The translations under genes were made by a program, and so were the position numbers. Below the pieces are notes generated by a model. That model saw nothing but the letters and a program-made list of their open reading frames with translations, made no database searches and was not told where the DNA came from. Of a DNA stretch of 64,000 nt, positions 16,929 through 27,963 are shown piece by piece. Source of the stretch: Skermanella pratensis (GTDB lineage Bacteria > Pseudomonadota > Alphaproteobacteria > Azospirillales > Azospirillaceae); NCBI RefSeq assembly GCF_008843145.1, contig NZ_CP030265.1:4767001-4831000 (forward strand). The letters run 5' to 3'. Numbering within the stretch: position 1 is the first letter of the stretch; the number at the start of each line of letters is the position of its first letter.

Positions 16929-16967
16929 TCAAGCGGAACAGCGCAGAACAAGGTAACAGGGGAAACG

Positions 16968-18206
16968 GTGAAGAGGATGAGCAAGATGCTGAAGCAGATC
17001 ATGACCGGTACGGCTCTCGCGGCACTGTCGGTCGGCATGGCCGCCGCCGCGAACGCTCAGGGAGCGGTTTCGGACGGCAGGATCAAGATCGGCGTCCTGA
17101 ACGACCGCTCCGGCATCTATGCCGACGTGGCGGGCGAGGGCTCGGCCGTGGCCGCGCGCATGGCGGCGGAGGAGTTCGGCAACGCGATCGACGGCGCGCC
17201 CATCGAGATCGTGGTCGCCGACCACCAGAACAAGGCCGACATCGCGGCCAACGTCACCCGCCAGTGGATCGACCGCGAACAGGTCGACGTGATCGCCGAC
17301 GTGCCCAACTCGGCCGCGGCGCTGGCGGTGCAGGAGATCACCCGCGACAAGAACCGCATCTTCCTGATGTCCGGCCCCGGCAGTTCGCGCCTGACCGGCG
17401 ACGCCTGCTCGCCGACCGGCATCCACTGGACCTACGACAACCACGCGCTGGCCGCCGGCACCGCGCGCGCGCTGACCGAGGAAGGCAAGAACACCTGGTA
17501 CTTCATCACCGCCGACTACGCCTTCGGCCATTCGCTGGAGGAGGAGACCACGGCGGTGGTCAAGGAACTGGACGGCCAGGTGCTGGGCTCGGTGCGCCAC
17601 CCCCTGGGCAACTCGGACTTCTCGTCCTTCCTGCTCCAGGCCCAGGGCTCGGGCTCCCAGGTGATCGGTCTGGCCAACGCAGGCAACGACACGACGAACG
17701 CGATCAAGCAGGCCAACGAGTTCGGCATCACCCAGGCGGGCCAGACGCTGGCCGGCATGCTGCTGTTCATCTCGGACGTCCACGCGCTGGGTCTGGACGC
17801 GGCGCAGGGACTGGTCGCGACCACCGGGTTCTACTGGGACATGGACGACGAGACCCGCGCCTGGTCGGCCAAGTACGAGGAGAAGATGGGCGCCAAGCCG
17901 ACCATGGTGCAGGCCGGCGTCTATTCCTCGGTCAAGCACTACCTCAAGGCGGTCGAGGCGGCCAAGACGGACGAGGCCAAGGCCGTCGTCTCCAAGATGC
18001 ACGAGCTGCCGATTGAGGACATGTTCGCCAAGAACGGCAAGATCCTGGCCAACGGCCGCATGGTCCACGACATGTACCTGGCCCGCGTCAAGGCGCCGTC
18101 CGAGAGCAAGGGGCCGTGGGACTATTACGAGATCGTGCGCACGATTTCCGGTGACCAGGCCTATCTCGACGCCGCCGCCAGCGGCTGCAAGATCGCCCAG
18201 AAGTAA
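16968..18206 (+). CDS. Periplasmic substrate-binding protein of the Liv-type importer (Peripla_BP_6)
   Basis: A 412-residue protein. The signal peptide ends after ALSVGMAAAANAQ (cleavage near residue 31). The mature start KIGVLNDRSGIYADVAGEGS and the element YNDPSYARG-like ITADYAFGHSLEEET are typical of family-1 HAAT binding proteins. The Ser-rich hinge segment MSGPGSSRLTG probably contacts the ligand amino-acid group. It starts with GTG 16968 behind AGGGGAAA; ATG 16977 is also possible. The gene sits between the ATPase and permease genes. The ligand cannot be fixed from sequence. Confidence 0.88.
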   Translation: MKRMSKMLKQIMTGTALAALSVGMAAAANAQGAVSDGRIKIGVLNDRSGIYADVAGEGSAVAARMAAEEFGNAIDGAPIEIVVADHQNKADIAANVTRQWIDREQVDVIADVPNSAAALAVQEITRDKNRIFLMSGPGSSRLTGDACSPTGIHWTYDNHALAAGTARALTEEGKNTWYFITADYAFGHSLEEETTAVVKELDGQVLGSVRHPLGNSDFSSFLLQAQGSGSQVIGLANAGNDTTNAIKQANEFGITQAGQTLAGMLLFISDVHALGLDAAQGLVATTGFYWDMDDETRAWSAKYEEKMGAKPTMVQAGVYSSVKHYLKAVEAAKTDEAKAVVSKMHELPIEDMFAKNGKILANGRMVHDMYLARVKAPSESKGPWDYYEIVRTISGDQAYLDAAASGCKIAQK

Positions 18207-18220
18207 GGGACGGACCCGCA

Positions 18221-19108
18221 ATGATGGAGCTGCTGGGGGTTCCGCCCCAGGTCCTGTTCGGTCAGCTCCTGCTGGGGCTGATCAACGGGTCCTTCTATGC
18301 CCTGCTGAGCCTCGGGCTGGCCGTCATCTTCGGCATGCTCAACGTCATCAACTTCGCGCACGGCGCCCAGTACATGCTGGGCGCCTTCGCGGCGTGGATG
18401 CTGCTGAAGTTCGCCGGGATCAACTACTGGGCCGCCCTGGTGCTGGCCCCGGTGCTGGTCGGCCTGATCGGCGTCGTGCTCGAGAAGCTGATGCTCAGCC
18501 GGCTGTACAAGCTCGACCACCTCTACGGCCTGCTGCTCACCTTCGGCCTGGCGCTGATCATCGAGGGGATGTTCCGCCACTGGTACGGCGTGTCCGGCCA
18601 GCCCTACCCGATCCCCCAGGCGCTCGCCGGCGGCTACAACCTGGGCTTCATGTTCCTGCCCACGTACCGCGGCTGGGTCGTCGCCGTCTCCGTGGTGGTC
18701 TGCTTCGGCACCTGGTTCATGATCGAGCGCACCAGGCTGGGAGCCTACCTGCGCGCCGCCACCGAGAACCCGGTGCTGGTCCAGGCCTTCGGCATCAACG
18801 TCCCGGTCATGATCACCGCGACCTACGGCTTCGGCGTGGCGCTCGCCGGCCTGGCCGGCGTGCTCGCGGCGCCGATCTACCAGGTCAACCCGCTGATGGG
18901 CTCGCACCTGATCATCGTCGTCTTCGCGGTCGTCGTGATCGGCGGCATGGGCTCGATCCTGGGCGCCGTGCTGACCGGCTTCATGCTGGGCATCCTGGAG
19001 GGCTTCACCAAGGTGTTCTACCCCGAGGCTTCCAACATCGTGATCTTCGTCGTGATGGCCGTGGTGCTGCTGATCAAGCCGGCCGGTCTGTTCGGACGGG
19101 AGAAGTAA
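18221..19108 (+). CDS. livH: Liv-type ABC transporter permease LivH
   Basis: A 295-residue polytopic permease. The N-terminal pattern GLINGSFYALLSLGLAVIFG and NVINFAHGAQYMLGAF is the LivH/BPD_transp_2 signature. The cytoplasmic coupling region is RTRLGAYLRAATENPVLVQAFGIN. It lies 14 nt after the binding-protein gene and three bases before livM, in one operon. Confidence 0.93.
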   Translation: MMELLGVPPQVLFGQLLLGLINGSFYALLSLGLAVIFGMLNVINFAHGAQYMLGAFAAWMLLKFAGINYWAALVLAPVLVGLIGVVLEKLMLSRLYKLDHLYGLLLTFGLALIIEGMFRHWYGVSGQPYPIPQALAGGYNLGFMFLPTYRGWVVAVSVVVCFGTWFMIERTRLGAYLRAATENPVLVQAFGINVPVMITATYGFGVALAGLAGVLAAPIYQVNPLMGSHLIIVVFAVVVIGGMGSILGAVLTGFMLGILEGFTKVFYPEASNIVIFVVMAVVLLIKPAGLFGREK

Positions 19109-19111
19109 GCC

Positions 19112-20098
19112 ATGGCAACCCAATCCCATACCGACGCTCTCCGGGCCGGCGCCGCGGCGCCCGCCCGGCGGAGCCCGCCCGCGCTGAAATGGGCGGCGCT
19201 GGCGGCGCTGCTGGTGGTGGCGCTGGTCGCCCCGTTCCAGTTCTACCCGGTGTTCCTGGCCAAGGCGCTGTGCTTCGCGCTGTTCGCCTGCGCCTTCAAC
19301 CTGCTGATCGGCTATGTCGGGCTGCTGTCGTTCGGCCACGCCGCGTTCTTCGGCTCGGCCGCCTACGTGACCGCCCACGCGGTCAAGGTGTGGGGCCTGA
19401 CGCCGGAGCTGGGCATCCTGCTCGGCGTGCTGGTGGCGGCGCTGTTCGGCCTGGCGTTCGGCTTCCTGGCGATCCGGCGGCAGGGCATCTACTTCGCGAT
19501 GGTGACGCTGGCACTGTCGCAGATGGTGTTCTTCCTGGCGCTCCAGCTGCCGTTCACCGGCGGCGAGGACGGCATCCAGGCGGTGCCGCGGGGCTACCTG
19601 TTCGGGCTGATCGACCTGGGCGACAACCTGGCCATGTACTACTTCGTGCTGGCGGTGTTCCTGGCCGGCTTCCTGCTGATCCACCGGACGATCCACTCGC
19701 CGTTCGGCCAGGTGCTGAAGGCGATCCGGGAGAACGAGCCGCGGGCGGTGTCGCTGGGCTACAAGGTGGACCACTACAAGCTGGCGGCGTTCGTGATGTC
19801 GGCGGCCCTGGCCGGTCTGGCCGGCGGGACCAAGGCGATCGTGTTCCAGCTGGCGTCGCTGACCGACATCACGTGGCAGATGTCGGGCGAGGTGGTGCTG
19901 ATGACGCTGCTGGGCGGCCTGGGCACCATCTTCGGCCCGGTGGTCGGCGCCTTCCTGGTGGTCACCCTGCAGAACTACCTGGCCGGCACGCAGTTGCCGG
20001 TGACCGTGGTGACCGGCGTCATCTTCGTCGTCTGCGTCCTGCTGTTCCGCCGCGGCATCGTCGGCGAGATCGGAGCATTGCTCAAGTCCAGGGGCTGA
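19112..20098 (+). CDS. livM: Liv-type ABC transporter permease LivM
   Basis: A 328-residue permease. The markers are NLLIGYVGLLSFGHAAFFG, GIYFAMVTLALSQM and the coupling loop LKAIRENEPRAVSLGYKVDHYKL-type of the LivM family. The cytoplasmic N-terminus (about 25 residues) is Ala/Arg-rich. Last gene of the importer operon; a long palindrome follows 20 nt after its stop. Confidence 0.93.
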   Translation: MATQSHTDALRAGAAAPARRSPPALKWAALAALLVVALVAPFQFYPVFLAKALCFALFACAFNLLIGYVGLLSFGHAAFFGSAAYVTAHAVKVWGLTPELGILLGVLVAALFGLAFGFLAIRRQGIYFAMVTLALSQMVFFLALQLPFTGGEDGIQAVPRGYLFGLIDLGDNLAMYYFVLAVFLAGFLLIHRTIHSPFGQVLKAIRENEPRAVSLGYKVDHYKLAAFVMSAALAGLAGGTKAIVFQLASLTDITWQMSGEVVLMTLLGGLGTIFGPVVGAFLVVTLQNYLAGTQLPVTVVTGVIFVVCVLLFRRGIVGEIGALLKSRG

Positions 20099-20118
20099 GG
20101 CTTCGGGGAGGAACTTGC

Positions 20119-20170
20119 GTCCACGGTCATCCATGACTAGATATATGACTAGTCACGGATGACCGTGGAC
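20119..20170. promoter_or_regulatory. 52-nt near-perfect palindrome, operator or terminator
   Basis: The left arm (20119-20140) begins GTCCACGGTCATCC and ends in GACTAG. The right arm (20149-20170) is its reverse complement with a single mismatch over 22 positions. The loop is ATATATGA. ATGACTAG also occurs twice as a direct repeat (20133-20140 and 20145-20152). It lies between livM and the antitoxin gene, 27 nt before the latter's ATG, the right place for autoregulatory binding by a Phd-type antitoxin. As RNA it would form a very stable hairpin that could also end the liv transcript, although no U-tract follows. Confidence 0.8.
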
Positions 20171-20196
20171 CCTCAGGCTCCGGTATGGGAGTTTCC

Positions 20197-20454
20197 ATGA
20201 GAAGCTGGCCTTTACATGACGCAAAAGCCCGATTCAGCGAGTTGCTGGAAACCTGCCTGAAAGAAGGACCGCAGTTGGTGACGAAGCGAGGGGCCGACGC
20301 GGCCGTGCTGGTCTCCCTGCACGAATGGCAGAGGCTTCGGGAGAATGCCCGCCCTTCCCTGAAGGAACTGCTCCTGGCGGAGACTCCCCGAGGCGACATT
20401 CCCGTACCCGGACGCGGTCGTCTGCATCGCCGCAATCCGGTCGGCTTCGACTGA
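20197..20454 (+). CDS. Phd/YefM-type antitoxin
   Basis: An 85-residue protein. The N-terminal fold WPLHDAKARFSELLETC, QLVTKRGADAAVLVSLHEWQRL is the Phd/YefM DNA-binding and dimerisation domain. The Arg/Pro-rich C-terminus should bind and neutralise the toxin. ATG 20197 has GGGAG six bases upstream; ATG 20185 is an alternative. The PIN toxin gene starts 16 nt after its stop. The large palindrome upstream is the probable operator. Confidence 0.88.
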   Translation: MRSWPLHDAKARFSELLETCLKEGPQLVTKRGADAAVLVSLHEWQRLRENARPSLKELLLAETPRGDIPVPGRGRLHRRNPVGFD

Positions 20455-20470
20455 AGCACATACTGTATTC

Positions 20471-20884
20471 ATGTATCTGCTCGACACCAACGTCGTATCC
20501 GAACTCCGACGCCAGCGTCCCCATGGAGCCGTCCTGGCGTGGCTGGAAAGTGTCGACGAGCGTGATCTCCATCTTTCGGTCGCCACCATCGGCGAACTGC
20601 AAGCGGGCGTGGAAGTAACGCGCGAACGGGATCCCGTCAGGGCTTCCGAAATCGAGTCATGGCTTGAAAAAGTAGCTGCATCTTTCGAGATAGTTCCCAT
20701 GGATGCTCGCGTCTTCCGTCGATGGGCTCGGCTGATGCATGGGCGGACCAATGATTTGATGGAGGATGCGATGATCGCCGCAACGGCCGAGGCGCACGGC
20801 CTCATTGTCGTCACGCGCAATGTCAGGGATTTCGAAACACTTGGCGTCAGAACGCTTGACCCCTTCGTGTTTGTCGCCCGATAG
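20471..20884 (+). CDS. PIN-domain ribonuclease toxin (VapC/FitB-like)
   Basis: A 137-residue PIN-fold nuclease. The acidic metal-binding residues are visible in MYLLDTNVVSE (Asp5), ATIGELQAG (Glu), and DLMEDAMIAATA (Asp), with the final TRNVRDFETLGV near the C-terminus. VapC toxins cleave tRNA or rRNA in the cytoplasm. It is paired with the Phd-type antitoxin just before it, a common pairing for FitB-like PIN proteins. The gene is intact. Confidence 0.9.
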   Translation: MYLLDTNVVSELRRQRPHGAVLAWLESVDERDLHLSVATIGELQAGVEVTRERDPVRASEIESWLEKVAASFEIVPMDARVFRRWARLMHGRTNDLMEDAMIAATAEAHGLIVVTRNVRDFETLGVRTLDPFVFVAR

Positions 20885-20927
20885 GGCACTGCCCGACCAG
20901 GTTGACCCGGCCAGGGTAGCCGCGCCC

Positions 20928-20953
20928 ATGCGTTGGGCCGTGGCCCAACGCAT
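20928..20953. terminator. 26-nt palindrome after the toxin gene
   Basis: ATGCGTTGGGCC, two bases GT, then GGCCCAACGCAT: 12-bp perfect arms, 44 nt after the toxin stop. It is a likely hairpin terminator without a U-tract, or possibly an edge of the transposon remnant next to it. Confidence 0.5.
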
Positions 20954-21005
20954 TGCGACGCGTGAACGGCAGGCTGAATGGACCGGAGCGGTTCAACCCG
21001 GTCGG

Positions 21006-21125
21006 AAGCCGCCTTATGGCGTGTCGCCAGCTGAGCCAGATGAGGCCGGAAGCGAGATGGGTGCCGGCCGGGAAGGTGCTGGCGAGCTTGTCGTAGCGTG
21101 TGGCGATGGCCCGGAATCCCCTAGG
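21006..21125 (-). pseudogene. IS5-type transposase remnant (C-terminal scar)
   Basis: On the minus strand the translation FRAIATRYDKLASTF followed by HLASGLIWLSWR matches the conserved C-terminus of IS5-family DDE transposases, where RIATRYDK precedes a hydrophobic end. Nothing resembling the DDE catalytic core is found beside it. About 40 codons survive between the toxin gene and the hydratase gene. The rest of 20885-21173 shows no gene. Confidence 0.7.
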
Positions 21126-21173
21126 AAAGCCTTCCAAGCAAGCCGTTCCGCGCAAGTTCGGATCGAAGCCGCG

Positions 21174-21980
21174 TCACCCGAAGCTGAACTCCACCGTCCC
21201 CAGCCTCCCCAGGTCCATCATCACCCGGTCGCCGGCGGCCACCCAGTTGGTCTGGACCACGCTGCCGGTCAGCACCAGGTCGCCCGCCTTCAGCCCGGCG
21301 CCCTGCCCTTCCCGGTGTTGCCCGGCCAATTGGTTGGCAAGCCAGGCCAGCGCCTCGAACGGGTGCCCCAGCACGTCGGAGCCCCTGCCCGTCCCCACCA
21401 CGGCGCCGTTGATCAGCATGGTCCCCGCGACCTCGTTCAGGGCACCCCAGTCATGGACCGGGGCGCCCAGCACGCAGCCGGCGCCGAAGAAGTTGTCGGC
21501 GATCAGCAGCGGAGTGCCGATGGTCCGCCAGTCCGTGTAGCGGTCGTCCACGATCTCTGCCGCCGGCATGCAGGACTCCACGAACCGGGCGATCGAGGCC
21601 CTGTCGTAGGGCGCGCCGGAAGCCGGCACGTCGCCCGCCAGCCGCACGGCGATCTCGCACTCCACCCCCGGCCGGCGGAAGGTGGCGTGGTTCAGCGCCA
21701 CCCCGCCCGCCGCCACGGTGCTCGACAGGATGCCGCCGCGGCACGGGCTCGGGATGCCCAGATAGGCCTGCATCACCGCCGTGGTGCAGCCGATCTTGTA
21801 GCCCGCCAGCTCTCCGAAGCCGGCTCCGGATAGCTTCCTGTTCAACGTTTCCTGGACCTGGTAGGCCTCCGTCTCGTCGGACGGCTGCAACGGGTCGGGC
21901 AGCCGGTCGAGCGCCCGCAGGCTGAGATGGGCGGCGAACAGCTCGCAGGCGGCGAAAAGGGCGCTCTCCGGGGTCATCAT
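21174..21980 (-). CDS. 2-keto-4-pentenoate hydratase / fumarylacetoacetate-hydrolase-fold protein
   Basis: A 268-residue protein. The family core is visible in AGYKIGCTTAVMQAYLG, FRRPGVECEIAVRLAGD, AAEIVDDRYTDWR and the C-terminal GDLVLTGSVVQTNWVAAGD. The Glu residues in VECEI bind the divalent metal. Relatives hydrate 2-oxopent-4-enoate or related dienoates in catabolism. It begins five bases after the mmsA stop (ATG 21980, or 21977 directly after), so it is co-transcribed with mmsA. The real substrate is unknown; a role in the same catabolic route as MmsA is an inference. Confidence 0.83.
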   Translation of the reverse strand: MMTPESALFAACELFAAHLSLRALDRLPDPLQPSDETEAYQVQETLNRKLSGAGFGELAGYKIGCTTAVMQAYLGIPSPCRGGILSSTVAAGGVALNHATFRRPGVECEIAVRLAGDVPASGAPYDRASIARFVESCMPAAEIVDDRYTDWRTIGTPLLIADNFFGAGCVLGAPVHDWGALNEVAGTMLINGAVVGTGRGSDVLGHPFEALAWLANQLAGQHREGQGAGLKAGDLVLTGSVVQTNWVAAGDRVMMDLGRLGTVEFSFG

Positions 21981-21985
21981 GGCTG

Positions 21986-23479
<1,494 letters not shown>

Positions 23480-23626
23480 ATGCGCCCTCCCCCTCTTTGC
23501 TTGGTTGGTTGCGAAGGACACTAGCAAGCAATCGGCCTCCCCGACAATCTCCGGGGCGGATCCCTGGACCGGCATCGTGAAAAGACTATCTCCTGGATCA
23601 TGTTCCGCCTCCGACGGGGTCCTGCC

Positions 23627-24205
23627 ATGCGCCGTTCCGCCTGCGCCGCCGTACTGATGATGCTGTCGCTGGTCCTCACCCTTCCGCCGGCCACGGGGAG
23701 CGCCGCGATGCCCACGTCCGATCCCGGGAACGCCCATGAATTCGACTTCGTCTCGATCGACGGCCGGCCATTGCCCTTGAAGGAGTTCGCCGGCAAGGCG
23801 GTGCTGGTGGTGAACACGGCGTCGATGTGCGGCTACACCCCGCAATACGCCGACCTGCAGGCCCTCTGGGAACGATACCGCGGGCGCGGCCTGGTGGTGC
23901 TGGGCGTGCCGAGCAACGATTTCGGCGGCCAGGAGCCGGGCAGCGCCGAGCAGATCAAGGACTTTTGCGAGGTCAATTTCGCGGTGGATTTCCCGATGAC
24001 CGGCAAGCAGGCGGTCACCGGCGCCGGTGCGCATCCCTTCTATCGCTGGGCCGGGCAGGAACTGGGACCTGCCGCGGCGCCGCGCTGGAACTTCCACAAG
24101 TACCTGATCGCGCCCGACGGCCGGCTGGCCGGCTGGTTCCCGACCTCGACCTCCCCCAGGTCGGACAAGGTCGTCCGGGCGGTCGAGGCCGTGCTGCCGG
24201 AATGA
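23627..24205 (+). CDS. Exported glutathione peroxidase-family protein
   Basis: About 192 residues. A Sec signal peptide ([17 protein letters not shown], cleavage near ATGSAA) points to the periplasm. The peroxidase core holds the reactive Cys in [12 protein letters not shown], Gln in DFGGQEPGS and Trp in RWNFHKYLI. It has a Cys rather than selenocysteine. Such bacterial enzymes usually reduce peroxides with thioredoxin. ATG 23627 follows GGGG; ATG 23600 would add nine residues before the signal peptide. Confidence 0.87.
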   Translation: MRRSACAAVLMMLSLVLTLPPATGSAAMPTSDPGNAHEFDFVSIDGRPLPLKEFAGKAVLVVNTASMCGYTPQYADLQALWERYRGRGLVVLGVPSNDFGGQEPGSAEQIKDFCEVNFAVDFPMTGKQAVTGAGAHPFYRWAGQELGPAAAPRWNFHKYLIAPDGRLAGWFPTSTSPRSDKVVRAVEAVLPE

Positions 24206-24315
24206 TCCTGCCGTTCGCTGTTGCGCCGGGACCCGCTGCTTTGCGATAAAGCACCCTCGCGAAGGGGGTACGTACGTGCCCCCGGCGTGCTTGTCGACAC
24301 CACGGGAACCGCAGC

Positions 24316-25041
24316 ATGACGCTCGGTCTGCATGACTACGAACGGCGTCGGCGGCGTCGCTTCTGGATACGTACGGTCAAGTTCCTGGCATTCGTCGGCG
24401 TATTCCTCGGCGTCGGCCTGTTCGCGTACCAGATGGGCGTCGAGCGGATGAAGGCCCGCGAGGCCGGCCTGCAGGCCGAGAACGCCCAGTTCGCCCAGAC
24501 CAATGCCGACCTCGCCCGGTCCGTCTCCGAGCTGCGCACGGCCGCCCAGACGGCGGAGACCAGGGCCGCCGAGCTGGAGGCGCGGCTGACCCGCGAGCTG
24601 CCGACCGGCGATCTGGCGCGCTTGACCGAACTGGCGCGCGAGCGGCTGGCGGCCGGCGTCGATCCCAAGCGGCTGGTCTTCGTGCTGAACCAGATCCGGA
24701 CCCCGCGCCAATGCGAGAAGCCGGAGAACAAGCGGTTCATCCTGCCGACGCCGATCTACAAGGGTCCCAACTCCGCGGTGGGCTTCGCCAACGGCGCCGT
24801 CACGGTCAGCGGCGAGGGCACGCCGGCCCGCAGCGCCGCCGGCAACGCGGAGGGCTGGTTCGATCCCGCGGCCCCCGTGACGATCCGGTTCACCGAGGCG
24901 GGCGGGCGGCAGACCGAGGCCACCGGCATCCTGCCGCTCACCCATGTGGTGGTCGCCGCCGGCATCGAGCATCAGTTCACGGTCGTGGCGGGGTCCCGGT
25001 CGTTCGTCGAGGTCACCGGCGAGCGCTGCCCGTTCCCGTGA
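24316..25041 (+). CDS. Single-pass membrane protein with coiled coil, unknown function
   Basis: A 241-residue protein. A very basic cytoplasmic start ([12 protein letters not shown]) is followed by one helix (residues about 21-42, [20 protein letters not shown]), then a coiled coil rich in Ala/Glu/Gln (residues about 45-95), then a compact periplasmic domain of about 130 residues with two Cys (RQCEKPENK and ERCPFP) that could form a disulphide. I do not recognise a named family. It stands alone on the plus strand between the peroxidase and the FliL-like gene. Confidence 0.7.
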   Translation: MTLGLHDYERRRRRRFWIRTVKFLAFVGVFLGVGLFAYQMGVERMKAREAGLQAENAQFAQTNADLARSVSELRTAAQTAETRAAELEARLTRELPTGDLARLTELARERLAAGVDPKRLVFVLNQIRTPRQCEKPENKRFILPTPIYKGPNSAVGFANGAVTVSGEGTPARSAAGNAEGWFDPAAPVTIRFTEAGGRQTEATGILPLTHVVVAAGIEHQFTVVAGSRSFVEVTGERCPFP

Positions 25042-25147
25042 TCCGCCAACCCCTCGCAAGTGTGAGTTAATCGGGTATTAAGGGCTCCCGGTCCACATAT
25101 CGCCCCTGCCGCCCCTGTGGCGGAATAGCGTGGCGACGAGGGCCGTG

Positions 25148-25606
25148 ATGAAGATCCTGATCCTGCTGCTGGTGGCGCTCCTGTTCGGCGGCGGCGGTTT
25201 CGGCGCGGGCTGGTTCTTGTTCGCCAACAAGGAAGCGCACGAGGAGAAGGTCGAGGCGGCGCCGGAGCCGCCTCCGCCCACCGGACCGCCGGTCTTCGTC
25301 AATATCGGACCCTTGACGGTCCCGGTGCTGGGCGCCGAGCGGATCGACCAGTTCGTCACCCTGATGGTGGCGCTGGAAGTGGCCGACGCGCCCATGGCCG
25401 ACAGGGTCCGCGAGCAGGCGCCCCGCCTGACCGATGCCTTCCTGACCGGAGTCTACGGCGCCATCGCCTCCGGCAAGGCGATGCAGGCCGGAATGCTCGA
25501 CGTTCCCCAGGTCAAGGCGAAGCTCAACGAGGCCACCACCAAGGTGATGGGCAAGGGCGTCGTCCGCGACGTGCTGATCCAGGTCGTCAACCAGCGCCCG
25601 ATGTGA
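25148..25606 (+). CDS. FliL-like membrane protein
   Basis: A 152-residue protein. An N-terminal helix (ILILLLVALLFGGGGFGAGWFLF) is followed by a Pro/Glu-rich linker (EAAPEPPPPTGPPV) and a periplasmic domain with FVNIGPLTVPVLG and a C-terminal VRDVLIQVVNQRPM, resembling FliL, which sits at the flagellar motor and strengthens stator function. No flagellar gene is nearby. ATG 25148 has GAGGG five bases upstream; GTG 25130 is possible. Confidence 0.72.
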   Translation: MKILILLLVALLFGGGGFGAGWFLFANKEAHEEKVEAAPEPPPPTGPPVFVNIGPLTVPVLGAERIDQFVTLMVALEVADAPMADRVREQAPRLTDAFLTGVYGAIASGKAMQAGMLDVPQVKAKLNEATTKVMGKGVVRDVLIQVVNQRPM

Positions 25607-25856
25607 CGCCGCGGGCGGATCTTCGGAGTCGCAGCCCGAGTCGCGATCCTTAGTTTCCTATTCGCCGCCCCGATTCAAGGCCGGATGGCGGATTTCCGCC
25701 CCGCGGCGTGGCATCGTCGGGGCGAAACAGCCCCGCAGTTGCTTTGTCCGCGGCCCTCCTGCATGCTTCGCCGACAAGAAGTTGCCCGCTACAGCCTTGA
25801 ATCAACGGGATGATTGCGCGCGATAAAAGTTATTCGACGGAAATCTGGGGGGATCG

Positions 25857-27947
25857 ATGTCAGTTGCGTTCGTCTTCGTCGTCCTATGCGGCCTCGCGGC
25901 CCTCGGCTACGGCATTTATGCCGGCCGGGAGGTCCTGGCCGCGAATGCCGGGTCCGCCCGGATGCAGGAGATATCCGGCGCCATCCAGGAAGGCGCCCAA
26001 GCCTATCTGAACCGGCAATACACCACCATCGCGGTCGTCGGCGTCGTGATCGGCGTGATCCTGGGCTTCATCCTCGGGCTCCCCGTGGCGGGCGGCTTCT
26101 TCATCGGCGCCATCCTGTCCGGCGTGGCGGGATATGTCGGCATGAACGTGTCCGTCCGCGCCAACGTCCGCACGGCGGAGGCGGCGCGGCACGGCATGAC
26201 CCCGGCGCTCGACATCGCCTTCAAGTCCGGCGCCATCACCGGCATGCTGGTGGTCGGGCTGGGCCTGCTGGGCGTGGCGGGCTATTACGGCGCGCTGCTG
26301 GCCGCCGGGCTGGAAATCCGCGCGATCCTTGAGGCGCTGGTGGCCCTCAGCTTCGGGGCGTCGCTGATCTCGATCTTCGCGCGGCTGGGCGGCGGCATCT
26401 TCACCAAGGGGGCCGACGTCGGCGCCGACCTGGTGGGCAAGGTCGAGGCCGGCATTCCGGAGGACGATCCCCGCAATCCCGCGGTCATCGCGGACAATGT
26501 GGGCGACAATGTCGGCGACTGTGCCGGCATGGCCGCCGACCTCTTCGAAACCTACGCAGTCACCATCGTCGCCACCATGCTCCTGGCGGCGATTTTTTTC
26601 GTGGGCGAGACCCAGGCCCGGCTGATGATCTATCCGCTGGTGATCGGCGCGGTCTGCATCATCGGCTCGATCGCCGGGACCTTCTTCGTCAAGCTCGGCC
26701 CCTCCAACAACATCATGGGGGCGCTGTACAAGGGCCTGGCGGTCACGGCGGCGATCTCGGCCGTGCTGATCTTCCTGGCGACCGCGATCCTGCTGGGCCT
26801 CCGCACGCCGCTGGAGCGGATCGGCGGAGAGGCGGTCACGGGCATCCGCCTGTTCGTCTGCGCCCTGGTCGGCCTGGGCGTCACCGGACTGCTGGTCTGG
26901 ATCACCGAATACTACACCTCGACCGCGTTCCGCCCGGTGCGCAGCATCGCCAAGTCGTCCGAGACCGGGCACGGCACCAACGTGATCCAGGGACTCGCCG
27001 TGTCCATGGAGGCGACCGCCCTGCCGGCCCTGGTGATCTGCGCCGGCATCATCATCGCCCACGCCATGGCGGGCCTGTTCGGCATCGCCATCGCGGCCAC
27101 CACCATGCTGGCGCTGGCCGGAATGGTCGTGGCCCTGGACGCCTACGGCCCGGTCACCGACAATGCCGGCGGCATCGCCGAGATGGCCGACCTGCCGAAG
27201 GAGACCCGGGTCATCACAGACGCGCTCGACGCGGTCGGCAACACCACCAAGGCGGTCACCAAAGGCTACGCAATCGGCTCGGCCGGCTTGGCGGCCCTGG
27301 TCCTGTTCGCAGCCTATATCGAGGACCTGAAGCACTACTTCCCCGACGTGGTGGTCAGCTTCAATCTCCAGGATCCCTACGTGGTCGTCGGGCTTCTGAT
27401 CGGCGGCCTGCTGCCCTACCTGTTCGGGGCCATGGGCATGACCGCGGTCGGCCGGGCGGCCGGCTCGGTCGTGGTCGAGGTGCGGCGCCAGTTCCGCGAG
27501 ATCAAGGGCATCATGGAGGGCACGGCTAAGCCCGACTACGGCCGCGCCGTGGACATGCTGACCCGCGCCGCGATCCGCGAGATGATCCTGCCCTCGCTGC
27601 TCCCGGTGGCGGCGCCGATCGTGCTGTACCTGGTGATCAGCCTGATCGCCGGCCAGGCGGAGGCCTTCACGGCCCTGGGCGCCATGCTGCTGGGCACCAT
27701 CGTGACCGGCATCTTCGTAGCGATCTCCATGACGTCGGGCGGCGGCGCCTGGGACAATGCCAAGAAGTACATCGAGGAAGGGAACTACGGCGGCAAGGGA
27801 TCGGATGCCCACAAGGCGGCCGTGACCGGCGACACCGTCGGGGACCCCTACAAGGACACCGCCGGCCCGGCGGTCAACCCGATGATCAAGATCACCAACA
27901 TCGTCGCGATCCTGCTGCTGGCGATCCTCGCCAAGCTGGGAGGCTGA
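25857..27947 (+). CDS. hppA: Membrane-bound proton-pumping pyrophosphatase
   Basis: A 696-residue polytopic enzyme that hydrolyses PPi and exports protons. The PPi/Mg2+ site is seen in [18 protein letters not shown] and [18 protein letters not shown], and near the C-terminus in [18 protein letters not shown]. The segment [14 protein letters not shown] has Lys where K+-dependent enzymes have Ala (GNTTAA), which predicts a K+-independent H+ pump. The ATG at 25857 follows GGGGGATCG. A strong hairpin after the stop separates it from bamE. Confidence 0.96.
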   Translation: MSVAFVFVVLCGLAALGYGIYAGREVLAANAGSARMQEISGAIQEGAQAYLNRQYTTIAVVGVVIGVILGFILGLPVAGGFFIGAILSGVAGYVGMNVSVRANVRTAEAARHGMTPALDIAFKSGAITGMLVVGLGLLGVAGYYGALLAAGLEIRAILEALVALSFGASLISIFARLGGGIFTKGADVGADLVGKVEAGIPEDDPRNPAVIADNVGDNVGDCAGMAADLFETYAVTIVATMLLAAIFFVGETQARLMIYPLVIGAVCIIGSIAGTFFVKLGPSNNIMGALYKGLAVTAAISAVLIFLATAILLGLRTPLERIGGEAVTGIRLFVCALVGLGVTGLLVWITEYYTSTAFRPVRSIAKSSETGHGTNVIQGLAVSMEATALPALVICAGIIIAHAMAGLFGIAIAATTMLALAGMVVALDAYGPVTDNAGGIAEMADLPKETRVITDALDAVGNTTKAVTKGYAIGSAGLAALVLFAAYIEDLKHYFPDVVVSFNLQDPYVVVGLLIGGLLPYLFGAMGMTAVGRAAGSVVVEVRRQFREIKGIMEGTAKPDYGRAVDMLTRAAIREMILPSLLPVAAPIVLYLVISLIAGQAEAFTALGAMLLGTIVTGIFVAISMTSGGGAWDNAKKYIEEGNYGGKGSDAHKAAVTGDTVGDPYKDTAGPAVNPMIKITNIVAILLLAILAKLGG

Positions 27948-27963
27948 AGAACCCTAAGGATAC

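Noticed and set aside
18013-20136. Long plus-strand frame and long minus-strand frame over livH and livM
   Set aside because: Both are low-complexity shadows of the permease genes, which have clear family motifs.
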